This document shows, piece by piece, positions 57,036-64,000 of a DNA stretch of 64,000 nucleotides (position 1 is the stretch's first letter; every line of letters begins with the position of its first letter). Made by a program: the position numbers and the translations under genes. This DNA is from Cristatella mucedo. Lineage: Eukaryota; Bryozoa; Phylactolaemata; Cristatellidae. The notes beneath the pieces were generated by a model, which did no database searches, was not told the origin of the DNA, and saw only the letters and a list, made by a program, of their open reading frames with translations. Where the stretch lies: contig WPIO01000020.1 in the NCBI GenBank assembly GCA_009760855.2, positions 5,281,501 to 5,345,500 on the forward strand. The letters run 5' to 3'.

Positions 57036-58430
57036 CAGTTTCGAACCTTTGCCTGTATTCATGTGACAACAATAATTCATGTCCTGTAGTATTTAATGTT
57101 CTGAAACTAAAGCATCTGGCCTTTAAATTTGGCCTGAAAATAGGGAAGCCACTCACTGACTAACACCTATCTGCATTCCTCTGTGCACAAATTTTGGTTA
57201 CTTTATAGTTAACTTTTTTGTAATAGCTTAGGGGAAATGCAAAACATATCATTTACAATTCTAGTAACAAACAATTTACTGTTAAAAAAACATGTAAGAT
57301 CATTATGAAGTACTCTCATAAACTTAATTTCTAAAGAGTAGTTTGCTACTCTGGTGTAGATAATGCTTAAGCCACGGCAACCGAGAACCAGAACTAGAAA
57401 AATCTAAAAGAGGGCAATGTGACTGGGAACACCAGGTAATTCCCAACCAGAAATGCTAGCCCTGAAACATAAGCCGGAGCACTAATTCAAAACTTCCGAG
57501 TGGATAATTACTTCATTTTGGGTTCAAAAGAACCCAGAATTTTAGCAGCTAGCTACCAATATAACTGGTTATTCATATAGATAACAATAATATGCAAAAT
57601 ATCTGAGGCCCTTAAGCATTTTTTTGCACGATTGTCGACGTCACGACCAATTGTCTAGCAGGCTTACCGAAAATGGAGCCATATGGGCAGCACCTCTGTT
57701 GTAACTCACTGCAACAGATCAATGAGAAGGCGAATCAGCCCTACTCATGCAATCTGCTGCCCGGGCAGCACTTCTGGCATACCTTACGTCAGCAGTCTGA
57801 CGACGGGGTGATTCGGCCTTCACAGTGCCCACGGCTTGCACTGGCAGTGCTTCACTAGTGTCACTTCCAGCAGTCGGGGGCCTCTAAAAGTACCACATGC
57901 ATGCGTCCGAACCAGCAAGCCGCACTGATCCACGAGCCGTCGGCTCCTATCATACATTGCAGGTCATGTAAAAATTGATTACTCAGAGTATGGTTAAACT
58001 CTGATAAGGTTGGCACATTGAAGCAATATCCAAATTGCAATACAGCCGTGGCCTGGCACCTAGCAAAAGTGGACCTTCTGGTCGGACAGAAGAGATAACC
58101 ACTTGGGGCTGTGAAAGGTAGACCTTCGGCTGCAGCATTTCTATTTCACGATAAAGGTAAGTAATCCCAAAGCTGAGTGTGGGAACAGTATAATGACCTC
58201 CAACCAGCAGCACACAGCCGATTTTCAGACTTGCATTGACGACTTACAGGGACCTACTAAATGGTGTCATAACTAAATGCATTGTTTTCGTTCCTTTTTT
58301 AATGTAGACAAGTCAGGAGACGTGACGACGGTCAGGAGTGAATTCCAGGCTTTGGGAGCATACGAACGGCATGATCTCATAAGGATTTACGGTATTGTAC
58401 AAGACATTTACAGCTTTCAAAACTGCTTGC
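57036..58430. other. Unique sequence, nothing recognised
   Basis: AT-rich beyond the array. Small frames at 57673-57858 (plus) and 57983-58213 (minus) show no domain. Confidence 0.4.
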
Positions 58431-58436
58431 TGCAGT

Positions 58437-58535
58437 AATTAAGGATAGAAACCATAGGACGTGGACCCATGACCTCGGGACCAAGGTCGTTAAAAACAAG
58501 TGCCTCGCCCATTGTACCTTAACGGCTCACCGTTA
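58437..58535 (-). mobile_element. Partial tRNA-derived SINE head
   Basis: On the minus strand GGTGAGCCGTTAAGGTACAA and ATGGGCGAGGCACTTG lead to CGACCTTGGTCCCGAGGTCA and TGGGTCCACGTCC (degraded B-box). This matches the 5' half of the 31179 family. The hairpin half is missing. Confidence 0.55.
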
Positions 58536-58750
58536 AGTAACCGGCTACAGTAAATAACCTCATTTTGCAACTTTTAAAGCCCAGAATTTGAGCAGCTATC
58601 TACCAATCTTACCAATCAGACAAGCAAGCTGGATGTTCTATAAGCACGCACGAAATCTCGGTTCAATAGAAGGACTTGCTCTGAAATTCTCTCCCTACAT
58701 TTATGCCTCCTCCACTGGCAATCAGTTGAAAACTGTACAAAGTAAAAATA

Positions 58751-58780
58751 CATCGATCTATAGTTCATCGATCTATAGTT
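58751..58780 (+). repeat. Exact 15-bp tandem duplication
   Basis: CATCGATCTATAGTT occurs twice back to back. Confidence 0.95.
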
Positions 58781-58789
58781 TACCAAACT

Positions 58790-61700
58790 GCAAGTGGCAA
58801 GATTTCTTGCAGGGCTATTAGGTAGCTCACTGAAAGGTATAGGTGATAATCATGAATGGTAATAAATCAAGGTGGTAATCATCAGTCAAACCTGCAGCAT
58901 TTGCATTCGACTATAGCCATACTAATCGCTACCTGCAACGGCCATCCATTATGAAGACTAAGACCAAAGCTTTCTTTGGCAGATCTTATTACAGGCCACG
59001 AATAAACTTACCTTGGATAGCATCGGCAGTCATGTTGACCCCTCCAGCCACACGAGGTCATTACTTAGGATAACAATACAATTGATATAGAGCCCTCAGA
59101 GAATTCATTCTCCACTTTGGCACTTTGCATTTCTGTACTTGAGAATTCCTCCGAAACCATTTTAAATGCCTCGGGAAACTATTTATCAAGCTCTACGGGA
59201 ACTAATGGTCATACCCCACTGCCAAAGCTAAGTGTCGACAATAAATAGTTAGTTGAAAGTGCAGGTTTCCGGATTCATAAATCTTAAAAATCTGACAGAT
59301 CAGCCTATTCAAAGTTTTCATGCAAAATATTGTTCTGTATCTAGAAAGGGGAACTAAGTATTAACTTTGACTAGAGACTACTTAAATACCTGGATGTCTG
59401 ATTTTGCAGCACAGACTGACCCATACTTGCAGGTCTAGTTGATTGCTCCGGATTGTCTGGCAATGAAGTCGGAATTTGCTGCATGCACATGCATAACTTA
59501 CGCCCCACAGTCACATAATCATTGCATCGCCTATAATGATTTCACAAGATTAATTCACACAAACTGGCAGCTCGTTTGCTATGCTCAAACACGTCTTATT
59601 ATTAATCTACAGAAAGCGTTGGGTATAAGTAGACATTTTGGAAAAAGCTGAATACAATATGTCAATTTCTGTTTACTAAATTTGATCCTACAATAAGCGG
59701 ACTGTTAAGGTGCATTTCCCATTCTGCTGTACTGAGCTGCAGTGCTAAGGCTTTTTTGAAAGCCTCGACTCGGCAAACAAGACCGTTGACTGCCATTGCA
59801 GATAGTTTGGCTGCTTTATTGGTGATCACTATTTCTCCATCGTATCAACATTTCACCTAGGTCTGAATAACATATCATACTTATACCTAGGTCTGAATTT
59901 TGGTGTATTCAAGCTTTACCAATTAGAGCTCAATGAGGGACCAACTTTTGAACTGCTCAAAACGAGGATACAATCTAAAGTATTGCTGCAGTTTTGTCTT
60001 TTCTTCTGCATCTCTCTCGTTCTCTCTTTCACTCTCTCGTTTTCTAGTTCTCATGGTCGACCATCTGTCCAAGCAATTTCCTAATGCATAGGCCACAAGT
60101 CGTCCAGCCATGGGACTGCCTGAGCTACAAATAGTTTAAAATAACTGCTATTACAGCTAGGAAACATATAAATCAGCATTTCAATCTTATGACTACTGAG
60201 TAGCTTTCAAGAAGATGGAACTAGTGCCACTGTATCAGCCCTTCACTTTTAATCACAGTAACTTCCAAGAAAAATTAGTAAAATATCACAAAATTCTCAA
60301 CATCTACTGCAAACGTAGCATTGCATAGGACCCTCTGTGCCCGGTTCGTCGGTGCTTAACATCCGGCTTCTAGGCTGAAAATAATTGCTCTCGTGTAACG
60401 GAAAAGCCAGTGAATTATTTTTCACCTGGAATTGAAGGCTCTATTGCCCAACGCAAGTTTAAGCCATAGGTACTGTGGATTACATACTGCTTACTTATGT
60501 GACCTACTTGCTTTTACTTTACAAGGCGTTTAGGTATGCTGGCATCGCAGTTTCTCTAGCACTGCTTGCAGTGTGCGTTGTGAAATCTCTCTGAACACTA
60601 ATCAATATTATGTGATAGTCCAATTACTAAAGTAATTACATCTGAACCCACGGAATACTTATAGATGTCTCGATAGACTACGATGAAACAAGTAGGCAAT
60701 ATCATTGAATTAATCCACAAGATAACTTATGACCAGGAAGCCAATCCGTGACCTAACTTAGAACAAGGCCTGACTGGATAGCAGCCAAGACTAGAAACAT
60801 AGTCCTAAAATTGACACTTTCGTTTTACACACTAGTTGACACCAAACAAAAAACTGGCTAAGATACAAACTAGAAAGGCTAAGACAAATCTACTAATGTA
60901 AATAACCCCTACAGTTGGCATTACTCACAAGCTTAGAGTTCGAGCAGCTAGCTTCACAGATAACCAAGCAATAGTTTGGAAGCGACTCAGATCCGAATCT
61001 ATAGAGGATCACAAAATTAGCATGAGCAACTAGCAGGCAAGCAGAACGTAAATTCCGAATGCTTGCAGCCATAATTAAACTTAAAGCTTGTTCTGGACTT
61101 CCTAGCCTTCAGTTACGTCTTACCGATTACCGGCAGGCAAATACTTTAGCGAATGGAAATAACTCTATCAATAAATTGTGGAATTACTTTTGGCAAAAAG
61201 TAGATGTATTGGAAATCAAACAGTGGATTCATGCAAGGTCCTCTTGGAGACAGCAACCGTATATGGCTAGCCCCTACTATGTCTTTGACGATGCTGCAGT
61301 AAGTCCTAATTCCAAGGCATCTAATTAAAACTTTTTTCCTGCCAACATACTAACTCATATCACATTCCAGCTTTGCCTGCAATTACTTAGGCTAAGATAA
61401 GCGAAATATTTACCGGAGGCTGCTCAACCAAATGCAAGGTTGGTCAAGAGTCTTAAACTAAGTCTAAAGATTTCATCCCAGACAATTAGTGATGAACTAT
61501 GGTAGCAGATACTACAATAAATTTGCAGAGCAGGCAACCCACAGTACTACTAACTAGTGTGAGTAAAGTCGTGCAGCTGTAAATCTAACCGAGCACCAAT
61601 AGTTTTTCCACTCAGTTTCTGTGCACCCACCACAAAACCTGCAGCCATTAACAAGCAGTTCATTAGCATCTAAGCTGCATATGACCACACAAATTGGGTA

Positions 61701-64000
61701 AGCATTAGAAACTGAATTACATCTGCAGCTTAATCATTGACTTACATTAAAACGCTACGGTCACATTCAAATTACAGCTAATTACTTATGACCCAGCCAG
61801 AGAAATTTATGAACTTGCAACCATAGCCACACATTAGTTTTCACTTAAACAAAGATGCAAATGAAATCGCCTTCCGATTCTTGTACATGGGCATATGCTG
61901 ACTACTGCTCTATGGCTTGGCGACGACAGCGATACATTGTATATGTCACTTTATCAACGATATAAGTAAATTACTAACCGATGCTTGCACATGGGCCTCT
62001 GCAACATACTGCACACTAAAAACATGCTCGTATTCGAAAAGTTAAGACAACAGCACGGTAATCCACGAACTGGTAATGCGTAACTAACTTCGTAACGGAT
62101 CTTGCAATTTAAATCGATGCTACATGGAAAACAAAGCTTGCACAATGATTTCAAGAGCAAGTCTTCAAAGCCAAAGTACATACACTTGTCCCTACAATGG
62201 GAGTTTTATGCTCACTCAAGGTGGCTATACTGCAATTTGCTGAATGGGCAACATCATTTTGCACAAGGCTGCTGATACTGCACTTGGCCTAGGCATTACT
62301 GAGCATCTCATCCAACTACTTTATGAAATACATATTAGGAACGACATGCCGACCTGGCACAGCAGAAAAAATATAAGGTTGGGAAAGGTTCCATTACCTC
62401 AGCTGCTTGAATGTGACTATTCAACGTCCATCTAAGAGCTCCGGCAATCTGCAACCACCAGCGACCTGCGTTCCGCCAGTATCAAATGAACGTTAGCCGC
62501 TTTCCGGAGGAAACAAGGACAAGCACTGTTACAACTTGCAGTGAATTCAAATAGACCGATCAGTAACAGGAGAGCACCAACTACATAATGCAATGTAGCA
62601 CTGTAAGTAATTAATATACCATACTTACAACGTCACTCAAGAGTATGTATAGTGTCTTCCCAATGCCGAATGGTATGCATTTTAGGGGCATCATAAAAAC
62701 CCAATGCCCCAATAAGTACCTACATGATTTGGTTGAACATCCTAACGGATTTGTGGGTGCTCTATAATCGAATTAACGGAAAGCTGTGCAATCAAATTTA
62801 TCAGCGTTTATAGATTGGGTGAAAAACCTTATCAGAATAAGTAGCTAACAGGATGCTCTACAAGCAAGTTTTCAGGGGACAAGATAAAAGCTTCGAAGTG
62901 ATTGCCAAAATGCAGCGATGACGCAAGGCCGCGATGGCGCGATGCGGTGATGGCACAAAATTAGGCACAGCTGAGTTCTGACGGTACCTTTCAATCGCGG
63001 AAATCCTATTTACTCTCCACCTTAATAACATTCAGAAATGAAATAAGATAGCGCCTAGAACTTTGGGTGGTTTAGGACCACAAGCTAGTTTCAGCCATGT
63101 CCAACGGAAGAGACTAGTTTGAGCTTCGGCAGTGGTGTGCACCTTTAAATTTGGTAATGTTTCCAAGCAAAATCTTTTATTAATTTTTGGAATTTTTAGG
63201 AAAAATCATATAATCATTTTACTCCTTAATTTGTTTACTTGATTCTATTCCGTACGCCCTGCCCTCCAGGCTGCCCCAGACGGGCAGTTAACGTCTTATG
63301 ACCCGAGGCTTCACGGTATGGCAAGAAAGGTATGCAGACTGAGCGCTCTTTATTAGCGAAAGATTGTTCTCATTTAAAGGCTGAGCTTGAAATGATTGTA
63401 TTACATTTAGATTAATTGACACCGTGGCATCGATGGCAACTGAAAGGCTGCACTGAAGCGGAAGTGATTGAAATGCCGGTATACTTCCCTACTTGCTACC
63501 TGAGCTAATACGGAAACGGTCTATGCACTTGACTTTGCATTTGGCTACGATTAGTCCAGAAACTAATTAATTGTCGAGGTAATTAGAGTTCAGTTACTAG
63601 GACGTATTTAGGTCCCACCAAAAGTAGAAAGAAGTGGAGTAGTAGAGGATTATGTAGCCCCAACTTACTAGTATTGGCATTGCCGTGAATGATGAGTAAT
63701 CGCAGAAAATCTTGGCATCTAAAGACTCGTGTAAGAATGAGTTTAAGGGCATTTGACCTCACTAAAAGTCCTCCTGTCAGCTGAGCACCGGAAGAGTGAT
63801 TAGTAAGAAACTAACCCCATTACACGTCCGATTGCTTAAAATCCCGTTGGGATTAGGGTTTGGGATTGGGTTTAGGCAAAGGTGGTGGAGCATTTTTTAT
63901 TGCAACGAGAGACCGAGTTTGTGCCATTTTTCCGATCAAAAATTTAGGCTCTGACTAGCCATACATCTCAAGCACGTTGAATGAGTAGGTCTACTTTCTT
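58790..64000. other. Mostly unique AT-rich sequence, no gene supported
   Basis: An eroded (TAA)-type element may lie at 59066-59150 (GAGCCCTCAGAGAATTCATT, then GGCACTTTGCATT). ACCTAGGTCTGAAT is repeated at 59855 and 59885. A short GC-rich patch with repeated GCGATG.CGC lies at 62914-62957. Frames at 61059-61328 and 62244-62435 (plus) give peptides without recognisable domains. No RNA gene was seen. Confidence 0.45.

Noticed and set aside
61059-61328. 89-codon ORF in the right-hand unique region
   Set aside because: No domain, no codon bias distinct from the AT-rich surroundings and no homolog in the window. The length is within chance for the region.
63845-63885. Interstitial telomere-like sequence (GGATTAGGGTTTGGGATTGG)
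   Set aside because: Only one TTAGGG-like unit is present and the rest is irregular G/T sequence. It is too short to call.

Overview
The window looks like gene-poor, repeat-dominated DNA from a metazoan (animal) nuclear genome. Signs of this are decayed CR1/L2-type LINE reverse-transcriptase tails, a Tigger/pogo-like transposase remnant, several tRNA-derived SINEs, long CT/GA microsatellites, AT-rich unique spacers, and no dense open reading frames, operons or Shine-Dalgarno sites. An invertebrate is my guess from the repeat mix, but I cannot name a taxon. No complete protein-coding gene could be supported. The only sequence that looks like a host exon is a 77-codon open frame running off the left edge on the minus strand (1-232), preceded by a plausible splice acceptor.

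Layout. 0-17 kb: the edge exon, a CT microsatellite, several LINE C-terminal fragments on both strands, tRNA-derived SINE pieces, a 2.4-kb CT-rich tract (9.4-11.8 kb), and two places (5.1-6.2 and 11.8-13.0 kb) where LINE 3' ends face outward in inverted orientation. 17-31 kb and 35-42 kb: a large diverged segmental repeat. Copy A (about 17.1-24.4 kb) and copy C (about 35.3-42.3 kb) are collinear, and two partial copies, D (24.4-25.9 kb) and B (27.5-31.1 kb), lie between them. The repeat has a LINE 3' half on its minus strand, a non-coding body with a perfect 16-bp hairpin, and a region with a short unidentified ORF.

32-35.3 kb and 46.1-57.0 kb: a second repeat system. A roughly 150-bp satellite precedes an ORF with no family I recognise, followed by a module of about 885 bp. 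The block is duplicated at 46.1-48.1 kb, where the ORF is broken. The 885-bp module is then amplified into a roughly 9.5-kb head-to-tail array that carries nested 21-bp repeats and is interrupted by two SINEs. 42.5-46 kb: a GA/GACA microsatellite, the Tigger-like C-terminal remnant and a tRNA-like fragment. 57-64 kb: mostly unique AT-rich sequence with small repeats and nothing recognisable as a gene.

The components do not form a pathway. The window reads as layered transposition, segmental duplication and satellite growth. The most interesting parts are the ORF-plus-satellite system, the hairpin kept perfect in diverged copies, and the paired inverted LINE ends.
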